Shown: positions 48,341 through 59,975 of the stretch, in pieces
Layout of the letters: every line of letters starts with the position of its first letter
How positions within the stretch are numbered: position 1 is the first letter of the stretch
Assembly: GCA_900155695.1 (NCBI GenBank)
Contig: FUHL01000001.1
Location: 868,001 to 932,000, forward strand
Direction: 5' to 3'
DNA from: Serratia symbiotica
GTDB lineage: Bacteria > Pseudomonadota > Gammaproteobacteria > Enterobacterales > Enterobacteriaceae
Length of the DNA: 64,000 nucleotides
Position numbers and translations under genes: made by a program
The notes under the pieces: model-generated
The model's database searches: none
Told to the model about the DNA's origin: nothing
The model's input: only the letters and a program-made list of their open reading frames with translations

Positions 48341-48643
48341 TTATATATAGGTGATATCACTACTATGAATATTGACGCGATCACGCAGATCTTTACCAGG
48401 CTTAAAGTGAGGAACATACTTGCAATCCAGCTTGACTTGATTACCAGTTTTTGGATTGCGGCCTACACGTGGAGCACGGTAATGAAGTGAAAAACTTCCA
48501 AATCCACGGATTTCAATCCTTTCACCATCTGCCAATGTCACTGCCATATACTCAAGCATCTCTTTTACTGCATTATCAACAATTTTTTTAGGGATATGAG
48601 CTTTCTGATTCGCAATCTTGTCAATCAGTTCAGACTTGGTCAT
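48341..48643 (-). CDS. ihfB: Integration host factor beta subunit
   Basis: DNA-bending nucleoid protein, normally a heterodimer with IhfA. I choose the ATG at 48641-48643 because GGAG precedes it and the product begins [13 protein letters not shown] like E. coli; an ATG at 48674-48676 would add 11 unconserved residues. The product is 100 residues. Seen: [24 protein letters not shown], the DNA-binding beta arm with its Pro. A five-to-six residue C-terminal extension beyond the E. coli end is present. Follows rpsA as in E. coli. Whether an IhfA partner exists is not visible here. Confidence 0.95.
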   Translation of the reverse strand: MTKSELIDKIANQKAHIPKKIVDNAVKEMLEYMAVTLADGERIEIRGFGSFSLHYRAPRVGRNPKTGNQVKLDCKYVPHFKPGKDLRDRVNIHSSDITYI

Positions 48644-48697
48644 AATGACTCCAAGTTTTGCAGAAGAATACTGCATGAGACAGAAAAAACTTTTTCT

Positions 48698-50377
48698 TTA
48701 TTGCTCACCTTTAGCTGCTTTAAAAGCTTCAATCATGGCATTAGAGAAATTATTAATTTCTTCTTTTTTATGACTAACAGTAGAGATGGTATCTTTTTCA
48801 TCTGTTTCTTCTTTCACACATGCAAATAAACTTACTACACGGTTCTTACGGTCAACACCAGTGAATTTAGCTTCAATTTCATCACCAACCTTTAGAGCTA
48901 ACGTTGCATCTTCAATATGTTCACGAGAGCAGTCAGCAGAACGCAGATAACCTTCTACGCCGCCTGCTAATTCAACTGTAGCACCTTTGATATCTACTGC
49001 GGTGACCGTGCCCTTAATAAGGGTTCCTTTCTTATTAATGGACAGGTAGTAATTGAAAGGATCTTCGGACAATTGCTTCACGCCTAAAGAGATACGCTCA
49101 CGCTCTGCATCAACTTGTAAAACGACTGCAGTAATTTCTTCGCCTTTCTTATATTCACGAACTGCTTCTTCACCTGCAATATTCCAAGAAATATCAGATA
49201 AGTGAACTAAACCATCAATACCTCCTTCAAGGCCAATGAAAATACCAAAATCAGTAATAGACTTGATTTTACCTTCAACATGTTCACCTTTGTTATGCTT
49301 TTCTGCAAAATTTTGCCATGGATTAGATTTACACTGCTTTAATCCTAGAGAAATACGACGACGTTCTTCGTCAATGTCTAGAACCATCACTTCCACTACA
49401 TCACCTACATTAACAACTTTAGAGGGATGTAGATTTTTATTTGTCCAATCCATTTCAGAAACGTGTACTAAACCTTCAACACCTTCTTCAATTTCTACAA
49501 AGCATCCATAATCAGTTAAGTTGGTAATTCGGCCTATTAGTTTAGTGCTTTCTGGATAACGTTTTGCAATAGCAACCCATGGATCTTCTCCAAGCTGTTT
49601 TAGACCAAGTGAAACACGAATACGTTCGCGATCAAATTTTAGTATTTTAACGATAACTTCATCACCCACGTTAACAATTTCACTTGGGTGCTTAACTCGT
49701 TTCCAGGCCATATCAGTAATGTGTAACAAGCCGTCGATACCACCTAAATCAACAAAAGCACCATAGTCAGTAAGGTTTTTAACGATACCTTTAGCTGCCA
49801 AGCCTTCTTGCAAGTTTTCTAATAATTGGTCACGCTCTGCGCTATTCTCGGATTCAATAATTGCACGACGAGAAACAACAACATTATTACGTTTCTGATC
49901 TAGCTTGATAACTTTAAATTCAAGTTCTTTTCCTTCCAAATATAGCATGTCTCGTACTGGACGTACATCAACTAGAGAACCCGGAAGGAACGCACGAATA
50001 CCATTCAACTCAACGGTGAAGCCACCCTTTACTTTTCCGTTGATAATACCAATAACGGTTGAATTATCTGCATAAGCTTTTTCCAGCGTAATCCAAGCTT
50101 CATGACGCTTTGCTTTTTCACGAGAAAGTAGGGTTTCACCAAAGCCATCTTCAATAGCTTCTAGCGCAACGTCAACTTTATCACCAACCTGTATTTCCAA
50201 TTCGCCCTGTGCATTTTTAAATTGCTCAACCGGGATAGCAGATTCAGACTTAAGACCAGCATCAACTAGTACCATATCTTTATCGATAGCAATGACAATG
50301 CCACGAACGATAGAACCAGGACGGGTTTCAATTGTTTTCAGGGATTCATCAAAGAGTTGAGCAAAAGATTCAGTCAT
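48698..50377 (-). CDS. rpsA: 30S ribosomal protein S1
   Basis: mRNA-binding ribosomal protein needed for initiation on most messages. Start chosen at the ATG 50375-50377 ([14 protein letters not shown], as in E. coli), giving 559 residues (E. coli 557). Six S1 (OB-fold) repeats can be followed, for example [20 protein letters not shown] near 20, [20 protein letters not shown] near 195, [21 protein letters not shown] and [21 protein letters not shown]. Full length, including the last repeat sometimes lost in reduced genomes. Lies between cmk and ihfB on the same strand. Confidence 0.97.
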   Translation of the reverse strand: MTESFAQLFDESLKTIETRPGSIVRGIVIAIDKDMVLVDAGLKSESAIPVEQFKNAQGELEIQVGDKVDVALEAIEDGFGETLLSREKAKRHEAWITLEKAYADNSTVIGIINGKVKGGFTVELNGIRAFLPGSLVDVRPVRDMLYLEGKELEFKVIKLDQKRNNVVVSRRAIIESENSAERDQLLENLQEGLAAKGIVKNLTDYGAFVDLGGIDGLLHITDMAWKRVKHPSEIVNVGDEVIVKILKFDRERIRVSLGLKQLGEDPWVAIAKRYPESTKLIGRITNLTDYGCFVEIEEGVEGLVHVSEMDWTNKNLHPSKVVNVGDVVEVMVLDIDEERRRISLGLKQCKSNPWQNFAEKHNKGEHVEGKIKSITDFGIFIGLEGGIDGLVHLSDISWNIAGEEAVREYKKGEEITAVVLQVDAERERISLGVKQLSEDPFNYYLSINKKGTLIKGTVTAVDIKGATVELAGGVEGYLRSADCSREHIEDATLALKVGDEIEAKFTGVDRKNRVVSLFACVKEETDEKDTISTVSHKKEEINNFSNAMIEAFKAAKGEQ

Positions 50378-50566
50378 TTTGTTAATCTTCAAGATTATTT
50401 AGTTTAACGACCATTTAACATCCTTCTAAATGGGGGTTGTTCAATACCCAGACATTGGCTTCATGCCGACAGGGTTTAAGGTTTAATGGGTAAAATATAC
50501 CCAATACATTACAATACTTCTATAAAAATAATGTAAAATCTAACCGCTCTGAAAATCTTATCGATG
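50378..50566 (-). promoter_or_regulatory. rpsA leader region
   Basis: The 189 bases between cmk and rpsA are less AT-biased than other gaps and contain a hairpin TGGGTA/TACCCA (50487-50503). In E. coli the rpsA leader folds into hairpins bound by S1 for autoregulation; conservation here suggests similar control, but I cannot fold it reliably. Confidence 0.4.
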
Positions 50567-51247
50567 TTAGAACGCAATGAATTTTTGTATATAACATAAC
50601 GCTTGCTGGATAACTTCTCCAATCGATAAGCTACTAGAATCCAGCATAAATGCATCAGAAGCAGGCACCAGAGGTGCGGTAGCCCGATTACGATCACGAT
50701 TATCGCGTTTCCTCATCTCAGCTACAAGCCATTTAAAGTTAACATTAAAGCCTCTTTCCTGCAACTGTAGCCTGCGGCGCTTACCTCGCTCATCTACACT
50801 AGCATCAAGGAATATTTTGATCTTAGCATCTGGGAAAATTATCGTTCCCATATCTCGGCCATCTGCCACTAGGCCAGGTTCATTACGAAACGAACGTTGG
50901 AGATATATCAGTGATTTACGTACTTTTGGTAACTTAGCAACTTGTGAAGCGATCTTACTAACAGTTTCAGTCCGAATCTTATTCGTAACGTCTTCACCTT
51001 CGAACACCATTAGTAACTGTCCATCATGGAGGTCAAAACAAAAATCTAGATGTGTGACTAACTGAACTAGAGCTTCTTCAGATGTAATATCTACTTGATA
51101 ATTAAAAGCTGCAAGAGCTACTAAACGGTAGATTGCACCGGAATCAAGCACATGCCAACCAAGTAACTCAGCTAAAGCTTTACAGAGCGTTCCCTTACCG
51201 GAACCACTTGGTCCATCAATGGTGATTACCGTAGCGATAGCTGTCAT
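50567..51247 (-). CDS. cmk: Cytidylate kinase
   Basis: Phosphorylates CMP and dCMP with ATP. The 226 residues match E. coli Cmk (227). Seen: P-loop [13 protein letters not shown] near residue 8, [11 protein letters not shown], the [22 protein letters not shown] block, and [19 protein letters not shown] near the C-terminus. Keeps the E. coli cmk-rpsA-ihfB order. A GGAGGG ribosome site lies just upstream of the ATG. Complements PyrG in pyrimidine nucleotide supply. Confidence 0.96.
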   Translation of the reverse strand: MTAIATVITIDGPSGSGKGTLCKALAELLGWHVLDSGAIYRLVALAAFNYQVDITSEEALVQLVTHLDFCFDLHDGQLLMVFEGEDVTNKIRTETVSKIASQVAKLPKVRKSLIYLQRSFRNEPGLVADGRDMGTIIFPDAKIKIFLDASVDERGKRRRLQLQERGFNVNFKWLVAEMRKRDNRDRNRATAPLVPASDAFMLDSSSLSIGEVIQQALCYIQKFIAF

Positions 51248-52759
51248 TTACCCTCCTTTTGCTCTATTAACCCTATTTTATATATCAGACATCACAGCAC
51301 AAAAAGTCTATATCCACATCAATAATCTGCTGATCTGTAACGCTTATACCATAATTGTCAATCTTTAATAGTATCTCGTGCCAATATTATCGCATATAAT
51401 ATGCAAATATGCAGTGAACTGTTATATAGGAACAGTTAGATTATTTAAAATATACGTATAAAATATAAAACAAGTTTAGTACTTAAATGACATTCCATAC
51501 AATGGTAATATAGAAATTTTAGTAATTGATATTAAGGCTTAGAATAACATTCTCTATAATATTTACAATCCCGTCAAATATAGATGCAATAGCATCATGT
51601 ATTAAGACCTACTAAACCGTTTATCAATATCCAGATAACTAAAAATTATTTTTATACTTTGTAATCAGATACAAACATTTTTGAATGTCTTGTATTTATA
51701 AATCTAATGGGTAAGACTGCATCAGTCATAATTGCATTAGTCATAAGCAGGATTTTAAGTGTTCTATTTTTCCTTCATGGATACTTTTTAAAATTATCAT
51801 ACATTTTTATCGCTATTGATTAATATATCTATTGCATTCATTAATGTGTCTTCATAGTATGATCAATAATAAAAATGATGTTCCTATTAAATATGATCAA
51901 TAGATAAGATTACTTTCGTTCGTTATATCACGATGATCACTAAACTAACAACTTCATTTTCCATCAAAAATAGATAAAATATATAAAAATGACCAGGATT
52001 CATAAACCATAAATTATATAGTATGTAAATTATATAGTATTCAAAAATGCATTATCCATTAATGTACTTAAATGTCTACCTTTATTTTTAGTTCAATCTA
52101 TAATATATTGACTTGTCAATGAATCCACCAATAATATAAAAGTAGTGATTACATTCTAAATTATTTTATTATAAAATTCGTTATTATTTCATAATGAGTG
52201 ATTATCTCTTAGATAAATATAATATTAATTGACTGGTTTTTACACAATGCATGTTTTGAATTTAAAATTTTTGTAAAATTATAAAATATTTTCGCTTAGC
52301 AGATGATGTGGTAAAGTGCATGAATAATAAATATTATTAATAGTTTTACTACTACAATCTAGTATTTAATGCAAAATGAGATATTTAATATATTTTCCGC
52401 TATAATCAGAATTTATTTATTTTTTTCTTCATAAGAAACTACTAATTTATTGTAAATACAAACCTATATATAAATATCTATCGAATGATAAATGAATATT
52501 ATCAACTTATATTTTGTTGGATAGATCTCTAGCTACAGCTAGCTGCTATTCATTAGGTTAATACTTACTGTTAGTATAACATCTAAAGATTCACGAAAAT
52601 ATAGCTACATATTTTTAAAAAAAATATTCCCTATTTACAGAAAATCTAATTCTAATAAATTTTCTTTTAGTGATAACTGTATAAAAGTATCTACAATATA
52701 CAAATTAATTACTATTAAATTTTTATATTGTAGATAAAGTAGAGTTTATACGATGTATA
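51248..52759. other. 1.5-kb gene desert between cmk and ygdQ
   Basis: No gene readable. aroA and serC lie upstream of cmk in E. coli; I found no AroA C-terminal motif. Contains a tandem duplication with 16-bp period at 52010-52040. Confidence 0.55.
52010..52040. repeat. Tandem duplication, 16-bp period
   Basis: Fifteen bases at 52010-52024 recur exactly at 52026-52040 (taaattatatagtat). Noncoding. Confidence 0.75.
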
Positions 52760-53491
52760 TCATTTCATATTATTTTCTTGAGAAATCCCTGCTGTTTTAC
52801 GACACATTAAGTTTAGTATTTCGACCGCCATAGAGAAGAACATAGCAAAATAAATATAGCCTTTTGGTATGTATATTTTGAAACATTCTAGCATAAGAGT
52901 AAAACCTACCAAGATTAAAAATGCTAGCGTTAGTACTTTTATAGATAAATGATTATTTACTAACTCACCGAGTGGCATGGCGACATACATCATGACGACA
53001 ACAGCCGCTATTACCGCGACCATCATAATAAATAAATGATCGGATAGGCCTACAGCTGTTATTACTGAATCTAGACTAAAAATGATATCTAATAGTATTA
53101 TTTTTATCATCGCGCTACGGAAACCATGCACTTGATTATTCTGTTGTTCTTGTAGCCCTTTGATGATGTTGTAAATCTCTGTGCTGGCTTTCCAAATTAA
53201 GAAAAATCCACCAAAAAGTAAAATCAAATCACGAGCAGAAATACTATAAACCATTATGCTAAATAATGGATGTGTTAAGCGAATTACCCAGGTAATGGAA
53301 CTAAGTAAGGCTAATCGTATCAACATAGCCATCGCAAGGCCAAGACAACGAGCTTTCTCCTGCTGAATTTTCGGCAATTTAGATACCACTAAGGAAAGGA
53401 AAATGATATTATCAATACCTAAGATAATCTCAAGAATAGTTAGCGTGCCTAAGACTAACCAAGTATTGGAATCTACAATCCATTCTAGCAT
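52760..53491 (-). CDS. ygdQ: TerC-family integral membrane protein
   Basis: Homolog of E. coli YgdQ (237 residues; here 243), an inner-membrane protein of the TerC family. Related proteins are linked to metal ion (Mn) export, but the substrate is not established for YgdQ. Start at ATG 53489-53491 (MLEWIVDSNTWLVLGTLT) matches E. coli. About seven hydrophobic segments. Signature motifs with acidic residues inside membrane spans: EIILGIDNIIFLS near 20 and LLDIIFSLDSVITAVGLSDH near 135. It follows mutH, as in E. coli. Its retention suggests a needed envelope function. Confidence 0.93.
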   Translation of the reverse strand: MLEWIVDSNTWLVLGTLTILEIILGIDNIIFLSLVVSKLPKIQQEKARCLGLAMAMLIRLALLSSITWVIRLTHPLFSIMVYSISARDLILLFGGFFLIWKASTEIYNIIKGLQEQQNNQVHGFRSAMIKIILLDIIFSLDSVITAVGLSDHLFIMMVAVIAAVVVMMYVAMPLGELVNNHLSIKVLTLAFLILVGFTLMLECFKIYIPKGYIYFAMFFSMAVEILNLMCRKTAGISQENNMK

Positions 53492-53559
53492 CGCCCTATA
53501 GACCTTAATAAATATCAGAATGTAATTATATGCGTTTATCTTAGTATAGATGAGGTTTA

Positions 53560-54273
53560 CTAAACGCAAGCTTTATTTGAGAAATTTGATATTAAGAAAT
53601 ACCTCTCTAGCAAGAGAGCAGTGAAATTTTTTTTTAAATAAAAACCACGAGGTAATGTCAAAATTGGTTCGCCTTCTTCGCCTATGCCTTCAGTTAACAC
53701 CTTGCTATTAGATGCTTTAGGACGTAACTGAAGGACTGTACCGTGACTAGCAGTAATATGTTTTACATAACCGAAAACAATAAGCTCTACGAGCTCTTCC
53801 CAATCTCGTCGTAACATATCTTCTTCTGTGGTGTTTGGGCTCCACAGTAGCGGGAAACCGATACGCCGATATATCAGCGGTATTGTCCGCTCACCCTCTA
53901 CCGGTATCCAAAGCACTCTAGACAGCTTATGACGAATATAACTACGATCCCATGTAATACCAATATTACCAGTTAACGATGCCATGCAGACAAAGGTATT
54001 TTCTAAAGGTTTTCCATAGGCATTAATGGGAATAGTTTTTAGTTCTATGCCCAATGCAGGAAAATCTTGCTCAGGTTTATTGCTAGCCATAGCACCTAGA
54101 CATCGCTCCAGTAATATACCCACCCAGCCCTTATTATGTTTTAGATCTCTAGGAATGGGCATTTCCGCCTTTTTCGCTAGTTCACCCACTCTAAATCCAG
54201 CGAGTATTTTGGCTCGATCAAATAATTGTTGTTCATTTTTTGGTGGATGGAGTAATTGCGATAAGAATGCCAT
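53560..54273 (-). CDS. mutH: DNA mismatch repair endonuclease MutH
   Basis: Nicks the unmethylated strand at hemimethylated GATC sites when activated by MutS-MutL. The 237 residues exceed E. coli (229) slightly at the C-terminus. The catalytic residues are present at the same numbers as in E. coli: D70 in [10 protein letters not shown] and E77/K79 in IELKTIP; E56 is also kept. [13 protein letters not shown] and the C-terminal [17 protein letters not shown] are conserved. Divergent from rppH and followed by ygdQ, as in E. coli. It needs MutS, MutL and Dam elsewhere to work. Confidence 0.95.
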   Translation of the reverse strand: MAFLSQLLHPPKNEQQLFDRAKILAGFRVGELAKKAEMPIPRDLKHNKGWVGILLERCLGAMASNKPEQDFPALGIELKTIPINAYGKPLENTFVCMASLTGNIGITWDRSYIRHKLSRVLWIPVEGERTIPLIYRRIGFPLLWSPNTTEEDMLRRDWEELVELIVFGYVKHITASHGTVLQLRPKASNSKVLTEGIGEEGEPILTLPRGFYLKKNFTALLLERYFLISNFSNKACV

Positions 54274-54947
54274 AAACCAAACCTGTTAGTTTTGTAAGAA
54301 TACATACTTTCATTTAGAAATAGTAGCTAATTCAGTTTTTACGACTATAGCAAGAATAGTATTCTTTATATAATTTTATTGAAAATTTCGCACAATTCTT
54401 GTCGTGCACTGTTTCAGTGGTATAGGTAAACATCCTAATAATTAAAAGTACCTTAACATTTTCTGTTATATATAGGATAAAAACATTACTGAACACTATT
54501 CATACCGTTAAATTTATACATGGATTTATTTCGCAAGTCATTTTATCGAAGTGTCTATGAATCAAAAAGTATGAGTATATTTTTTTTAAAAAAGTGGCTG
54601 ATAACCACTATGCTAGTGATAAGCATAAGCTTATTCATAAAGAAGATAATTGCATTATCTTGCTATATATTTAATATTAAAATTAAATTAACTTAAAGAG
54701 CATTGAATATCTCTAAAAGTTTTACTGATGTTACTTTAAGTATTTCATATATATAATTACAGAAAACAGAAAGCAGATCACTGAACCATGAAGATATAAG
54801 TTTTTTATATTTTCGCTCTGATCTATAAATTCTATCTATATCATTTAGTATCAAGTACTACAAAACAATGGTGTACCACCTGTGGCTTGTATGAAACAAT
54901 AAAGCCATCTATTAAGTATTAAAATTTAAAATTATCGAGGTAGTCCG
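54274..54947. other. mutH-rppH divergent intergenic region
   Basis: No gene seen. Should hold promoters for both divergent genes; I cannot assign hexamers confidently. Confidence 0.5.
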
Positions 54948-55436
54948 GTGATCGATGATGATGGCTACCGACCGAATGTTGGTATCGTAATCTGTAATAA
55001 TCAGGGGCAGGTTCTATGGGCTCGCCGTTATGGTCAGCATTCCTGGCAGTTTCCTCAAGGCGGTATAAACCATGGAGAAACAGAAGAACAAGCGATGTAC
55101 CGTGAATTATTTGAAGAAGTTGGCCTAAGTAAAAAGGATGTGCGAATCCTAACTTCAACTCACAACTGGTTGTACTATAAATTACCAAAACGTTTTGTGC
55201 GATGGGACATAAAGCCAATATGTGTAGGCCAAAAACAGAAATGGTTTTTATTACAATTAGTATGTAACGACGCTGACATTAATATGCAACGTAGCAAAAT
55301 TCCAGAATTCGATTGTTGGCGTTGGGTAAGTTTTTGGTATCCTATCCGCCAAGTGGTACCATTCAAACGGTATGTTTATTGCGAAGTGATGAAAGAATTT
55401 GCTGCAACCGTTATGCTAGTAACTCAAACACAATAA
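54948..55436 (+). CDS. rppH: RNA pyrophosphohydrolase
   Basis: Removes pyrophosphate from 5-prime ends of mRNA, triggering RNase E decay. Start is GTG at 54948 with GAGG at 54937-54940, beginning [14 protein letters not shown] as in E. coli. The product is 162 residues (E. coli 176), slightly shorter at the C-terminus. The Nudix box GX5EX7REXXEEXG is intact at residues 38-59 ([20 protein letters not shown]). In E. coli ptsP follows; here it is gone. Confidence 0.95.
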   Translation: MIDDDGYRPNVGIVICNNQGQVLWARRYGQHSWQFPQGGINHGETEEQAMYRELFEEVGLSKKDVRILTSTHNWLYYKLPKRFVRWDIKPICVGQKQKWFLLQLVCNDADINMQRSKIPEFDCWRWVSFWYPIRQVVPFKRYVYCEVMKEFAATVMLVTQTQ

Positions 55437-56615
55437 CATATATACATTTCTCTGAGATATGCCAATAGTAAGTAAATCGCTATTTTTAATAAAATAGTAA
55501 ATAAAAATTTTGCATGTATTAGTAATAATATCCTATACATGCATTTATTTTAAATAAGATAGATCAGATGCCTTATTAAAAACTATTAGATAGGTTACTA
55601 CACTTTAATTGTATACCTTAATAAAAGATATTTATAATATATACAATAGTCTAAATAAGTAACATATCAGGAATTTTACACAGTGATAAAGAAATATGTA
55701 ATTTCTTATATACTAATTTTATCATTGTATTTTACTAAAATCGCATTTTATTATTCAACGCATCATCTGTAGTTAATATTCTTTCCAGTCACTCGTGACG
55801 ATATCTTGTCTTTATTTAACGCAAGTACTTTTATAAAAACCAACGACGAGAGTAATAAACAAAGATCATTATTTAATCATTCACTTTCTTTATAAAATAA
55901 AATTATATACGTAACGATAGATAATAGTATTAAAACAATAAGGCTCTTTCATCATGATCTAGTGATATTAGTAGATAAACAAATAGCTAACTCATATTAT
56001 CTGTCAATGAGCTCGAAATATTTTATCCTTGGCTGAGCATGGTTTATATTCACTAGCAATGAAAATACAATAATACTTTCAATTATTAAAAGCAATATTG
56101 TGAATATAGATAAAACGCTATCTATTATATCAGTCATAAATAGTATTTGTAAATCATACTCAAATCTACAACATACTATTATTTCCTTCGTATACTAGAT
56201 CTAATCTAAATGCTTTAAATGTAGACTCTAGATAACAATTTTACATTCTTCAAATTTATTTTTGGCAATGAAAAAATATCAGAGTAAATCTGATATTTAA
56301 GCAAGAAATATAATAGCCATGATTATTTAGTAAAATAATATAGAAGATCTAGCAATATATAGCAATAACTAATAATCGAATGACATGACTAAATATAAAA
56401 TATCTCTATAGCTATTCTATAGTAAACACATATCAAGACATAGAACAAAACACATGAAAAATAATCATAAGGAGAAAATAATATTTATAAGTAATAAGCT
56501 TGTCATATGAATTTTATTGAAAGGCATTGGAATTCATGGATCTTCAGTATAAAAATTTATCTATTAATTAAAGATCAAGTAATATTTGCATTAAATTGCT
56601 TATTAAAGGTGTATT
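55437..56615. other. 1.2-kb gene desert between rppH and cysQ
   Basis: No gene readable. ptsP would follow rppH in E. coli, but no PtsP N-terminal motif is visible. Confidence 0.55.
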
Positions 56616-57356
56616 ATGATAACTCAGATTTGCCAATTGTCTCGTCAAGCCGGAGCGGCTATCATGCAAATATATGATGCTAAACAACTGCTGAACATTA
56701 AACAAAAAAAAGATAATTCACCAGTTACTGTAGCTGATTTAACAGCACATCATATTATTAAAGATGGTTTAGCTTCATTAACTCCAGAGATACCTTTGTT
56801 ATCGGAAGAAGATCTGCCGACCTGGGAAGAACGTAAGGACTGGGAACGTTACTGGCTAGTTGATCCTTTAGATGGGACCAAAGAGTTCCTACATCGCAAT
56901 GGTGAATTCACTGTTAATATCGCCTTGATTGAAAATAACACAGCAGTCATGGGAGTAGTATATGCACCAGCAATTGATGTTTTGTATTTAGCAGTTGATA
57001 ACAAGGCATGGAAAGAAGAACGAGGAGAACGTAAGGCTATTACTGTTTGTCAGTCTCATCCACCACTGGTAGTAGTAAGTCGTTCACATATTGATAATAA
57101 ATTAACTACATATTTAACCCAGCTTGGTGAACATAAGATAATTTCTATCGGTTCGTCGCTAAAATTTTGCTTAATTGCAGAAGGCAAGGCACAACTATAC
57201 CCACGTTTTGGGAATACCAATACCTGGGACACTGCTGCAGGTCATGCAGTAGCTACTGCCGCCGGAGCTACTGTGCATGATTGGCAAGGTAATCCTTTGG
57301 TATATGGACGTGGACAATCCCTTATAAATCCTGGTTTTAATGTATTTATATACTAA
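56616..57356 (+). CDS. cysQ: 3(2),5-bisphosphate nucleotidase CysQ
   Basis: Hydrolyses 3-phosphoadenosine 5-phosphate (PAP), a by-product of sulfate assimilation and ACP modification. The 246 residues equal E. coli CysQ. It shares the inositol monophosphatase fold with SuhB, and here the metal residues are intact: E64/E65 in LLSEED, D83 and D86 in [10 protein letters not shown], and the Asp of NTWDTAAGH near residue 205. This contrasts with the altered SuhB in the same window. Stands alone, with a hairpin just downstream. Confidence 0.96.
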   Translation: MITQICQLSRQAGAAIMQIYDAKQLLNIKQKKDNSPVTVADLTAHHIIKDGLASLTPEIPLLSEEDLPTWEERKDWERYWLVDPLDGTKEFLHRNGEFTVNIALIENNTAVMGVVYAPAIDVLYLAVDNKAWKEERGERKAITVCQSHPPLVVVSRSHIDNKLTTYLTQLGEHKIISIGSSLKFCLIAEGKAQLYPRFGNTNTWDTAAGHAVATAAGATVHDWQGNPLVYGRGQSLINPGFNVFIY

Positions 57357-57372
57357 GTAAATGTAATTAAAA

Positions 57373-57396
57373 CGGCTACATTTTGTTTTGTAGCCG
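57373..57396. terminator. Hairpin downstream of cysQ
   Basis: cggctaca (57373-57380) pairs perfectly with tgtagccg (57389-57396) over an 8-base loop, 17 bases after the cysQ stop. The T-rich tail is on the minus-strand side (TTTTAATTA), so it may have ended a lost minus-strand gene as well as cysQ. Confidence 0.65.
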
Positions 57397-58205
57397 ATCT
57401 CACTATTATAGCTCCTTCTTCATCTACATAGAACTTGTCTACATCGATAATATCGACTTTTAACTCGCATGCTAGGCGATGTCTGGCAAAGAAATGATAC
57501 TAATGTATAGAAATATTTATTACGAGTCATGCTATGGATAACTGTCAGTAGATAATCAGTATTACATCCATACATCTTTAAAATAATTATGGTTTAAAAG
57601 AATGCTCTATTCATTGAACTATTTCTAATATATTTAATTTAAAAACTATATACTTGTAATACATGAGTAAAAATCAATAAATTATTTTTAATAAATTTCT
57701 ACTAATTTTAAAATAGCACGATTAAGAGATTCAGTATCTATTGAGATCCATTCACTATATTTAAATATTTATATAAAATATTTAAGATATTCCACGTCTA
57801 GCATAATAAATCTGTTTATGTACTAACTTATTTACATTACTTGTACTATGGAGATGTAGAAGAAACTAAAATATTATATTAGTCATCAGTTAAAATATAA
57901 AATCATAGCTTTAAAAAAATTATTCAGCAACACATCAGATTGATGATTCTAATGGATACCATCTTTAGTACTAGCCTTCTATGTTATTTGGATTTAAGCT
58001 AACAAAAATAAAAAGCTGATTATTACAAAACCAACAAATTACACTGAGTTAGTGTAGGTATTTATGTTAATAAAATCGACTTCACTCTCATATTACTTAG
58101 CACGGCTATAGAACTGATTGATGTCAATTGTTATGAAAGTAAAAATCAGGAATTGCTTACAATTTATGCACTTTAAAGGCATAAATATTACTTTGTTGTA
58201 TAAAC

Positions 58206-58233
58206 TAAAGATATTTCAAGTTAAAGATATTTC
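58206..58233. repeat. Short duplication, 16-bp period
   Basis: taaagatatttc at 58206-58217 recurs at 58222-58233. Noncoding. Confidence 0.6.
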
Positions 58234-58546
58234 CGCCTGTAATAAAAATACACTATTTAAAATTATAAAAAATATTAATGAAATAATTTCAAGATAATAT
58301 ATATCTATAAAATCAGTAATAACAAAATTTAATAATACCCAATAGCATCTATTTCTAGTTGTCATGTATGTATAAGGTTTGGTTATAGGAAGTTGATTGA
58401 ATACACATTATTATTTAATATTATTTTATATCATTCTCACAACATTCAAGTCTAATTGTACTTTCACTGTTTATAACACATGGTTTATTAAACCGATATC
58501 AGTAACGAAACTAGATATAATACCTGTATAGGTTATAACGAAAAAT

Positions 58547-59026
58547 TTATTTAATAACGCGTAATGTAGAGCGACTATTAGACTGCTGCATGGTCTTACT
58601 CTCACCGCTCTCTTTGTAAGTGCCATCAATAACCGACATAAGGCTTTGAACAGAATTAATATTATTGCTTAGGTTTTTAATAGTAGCGTCTATTGTTTTA
58701 GTAAACTCCGTATCAAATAGACTACCTGCACCGTTTTCACGTGCATAAATTGCTTTCACAGCTACTATGGGCACCGAAATATAATGTACGACACCTTTAA
58801 AACGAGCGTTAAAACATACTTTATCATTGCCTATGCTAAGATTAGCAACTGCATTTTGTGCGATATTCAATATAATATATCCATCTCGTACAAATTCCAT
58901 TGGTACTTGAACTCTATCACAAAGAACATTAACCAATAAATTTGGAGTCAATCGGTTATCAAGCAGCCAATCATAGATTGCTCGCAATAGATATGGACGT
59001 TGTGGAATCATATGAGAGGTATCCAT
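58547..59026 (-). CDS. sspB: ClpXP protease specificity factor SspB
   Basis: Adaptor that tethers ssrA-tagged proteins to ClpXP. The 159 residues compare with 165 in E. coli. The globular substrate-binding domain (about 1-110) has RPYLLRAIYDWLLDNRLTP and VPIVAVKAIYARENGAG. The linker is variable, and the C-terminal ClpX-binding peptide is kept: RSTLRVIK, against ALRVVK in E. coli. It starts 5 bases after sspA. Retention implies the tmRNA-ClpXP pathway still runs. Confidence 0.95.
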   Translation of the reverse strand: MDTSHMIPQRPYLLRAIYDWLLDNRLTPNLLVNVLCDRVQVPMEFVRDGYIILNIAQNAVANLSIGNDKVCFNARFKGVVHYISVPIVAVKAIYARENGAGSLFDTEFTKTIDATIKNLSNNINSVQSLMSVIDGTYKESGESKTMQQSNSRSTLRVIK

Positions 59027-59031
59027 AATAT

Positions 59032-59673
59032 TTAATCTCGAATATATAAACGCATTTCGCGTTCAGCTTCAGTTAAAGAAACTAGAAACGAATCACGTTT
59101 AAAAACTCGATTCATATAGCCCTTTAAGTCTTTAGAGCTATCCCCATATAGTGTAACACCTAACTGAGGTAAACGCCATAGCAATGGCGCTAAATAACAA
59201 TCCATTAAGCTAAATTCTTCACTCATAAAGTAGACAGTTTGTCTAAAGATTGCTGCAGTCGCTAGAAGTTCATCGCGTAGTTGGCAACGAGCAGATTCTG
59301 CTTCTTGTACACTTCCCTGTTCAATTTTAAACATAAGAGAATACCAGCTTTTCTTAATACGTAACATCATCAATCGACTTTCACCACGAGCAATAGGATA
59401 AACTGGCATGAGTGGCGGATGGGGAAATCGCTCATCAAGATATTCCATAATTATTCTGGATTCATACAGGGTTAGTTCGCGATCAAATAGTGTTGGTAAC
59501 ATTTGGTAGGGGTTGAGATCAATTAAATCCTGCGGCAGGTTATTTATTTCAACCTGCTCAATCTCAACGCTGACACCTTTTTCCGCAAGAACGATACGTA
59601 CTTGATGGCTAAAAATATCAGTTGCGCCGGAGAATAGTGTCATTACCGAACGTTTATTGGCAGGAACAACCAT
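59032..59673 (-). CDS. sspA: Stringent starvation protein A
   Basis: GST-fold protein that binds RNA polymerase and alters transcription in stress; not itself a glutathione transferase. Start chosen at ATG 59671-59673 (MVVPANKRSVMTLFSG) with GGAGG nine bases upstream; a TTG further up would put that ribosome site inside the gene. The product is 213 residues (E. coli 212). The conserved RNAP-contact pocket RFPHPPLMPVYP is present near residue 80. Operon with sspB; rpsI and rplM lie upstream, the E. coli order. Confidence 0.95.
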   Translation of the reverse strand: MVVPANKRSVMTLFSGATDIFSHQVRIVLAEKGVSVEIEQVEINNLPQDLIDLNPYQMLPTLFDRELTLYESRIIMEYLDERFPHPPLMPVYPIARGESRLMMLRIKKSWYSLMFKIEQGSVQEAESARCQLRDELLATAAIFRQTVYFMSEEFSLMDCYLAPLLWRLPQLGVTLYGDSSKDLKGYMNRVFKRDSFLVSLTEAEREMRLYIRD

Positions 59674-59919
59674 GAAGACCTCCAAATTATTTTGAATATA
59701 TTGCAGATAGTCACCTTATTTCCATTTTGATATGCCACATACCATCAATCTGTAATTAACCTACTCATAAAGTTAACTGGAGGGGTAATATAACAGTAAA
59801 TATATGAAAATAGTACGAATGTTACTAGCTTTTACTTGATTTATAAGAGGTATGCAAAATTTTTATTTTTTTAAAATTATCAGCATTATATGAATAGCTA
59901 TAGGCTTATTTAAAGTATC

Positions 59920-59949
59920 AAACCCGATGCGGCTGGTTGCATCAGGTTT
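59920..59949 (-). terminator. rplM-rpsI terminator
   Basis: An 11-bp stem (59920-59930 with 59939-59949, one G-T pair) with an 8-base loop lies 27 bases after rpsI. The tail after the stem has only a short T run, so read-through into sspA is possible. Confidence 0.65.
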
Positions 59950-59975
59950 GCGGTAATCCAAATAACACCTAACAA

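Larger units (their letters stand above)
57357..58546. other. 1.2-kb gene desert between cysQ and sspB
   Basis: No gene seen. Contains a GC-rich hairpin at 57373-57396 next to cysQ and a taaagatatttc repeat with 16-bp period at 58206-58233. Confidence 0.55.

Noticed and set aside
51260-51390. Minus-strand open stretch upstream of cmk as an aroA C-terminal remnant
   Set aside because: No AroA C-terminal motif could be aligned; about 30 codons open is expected by chance here.
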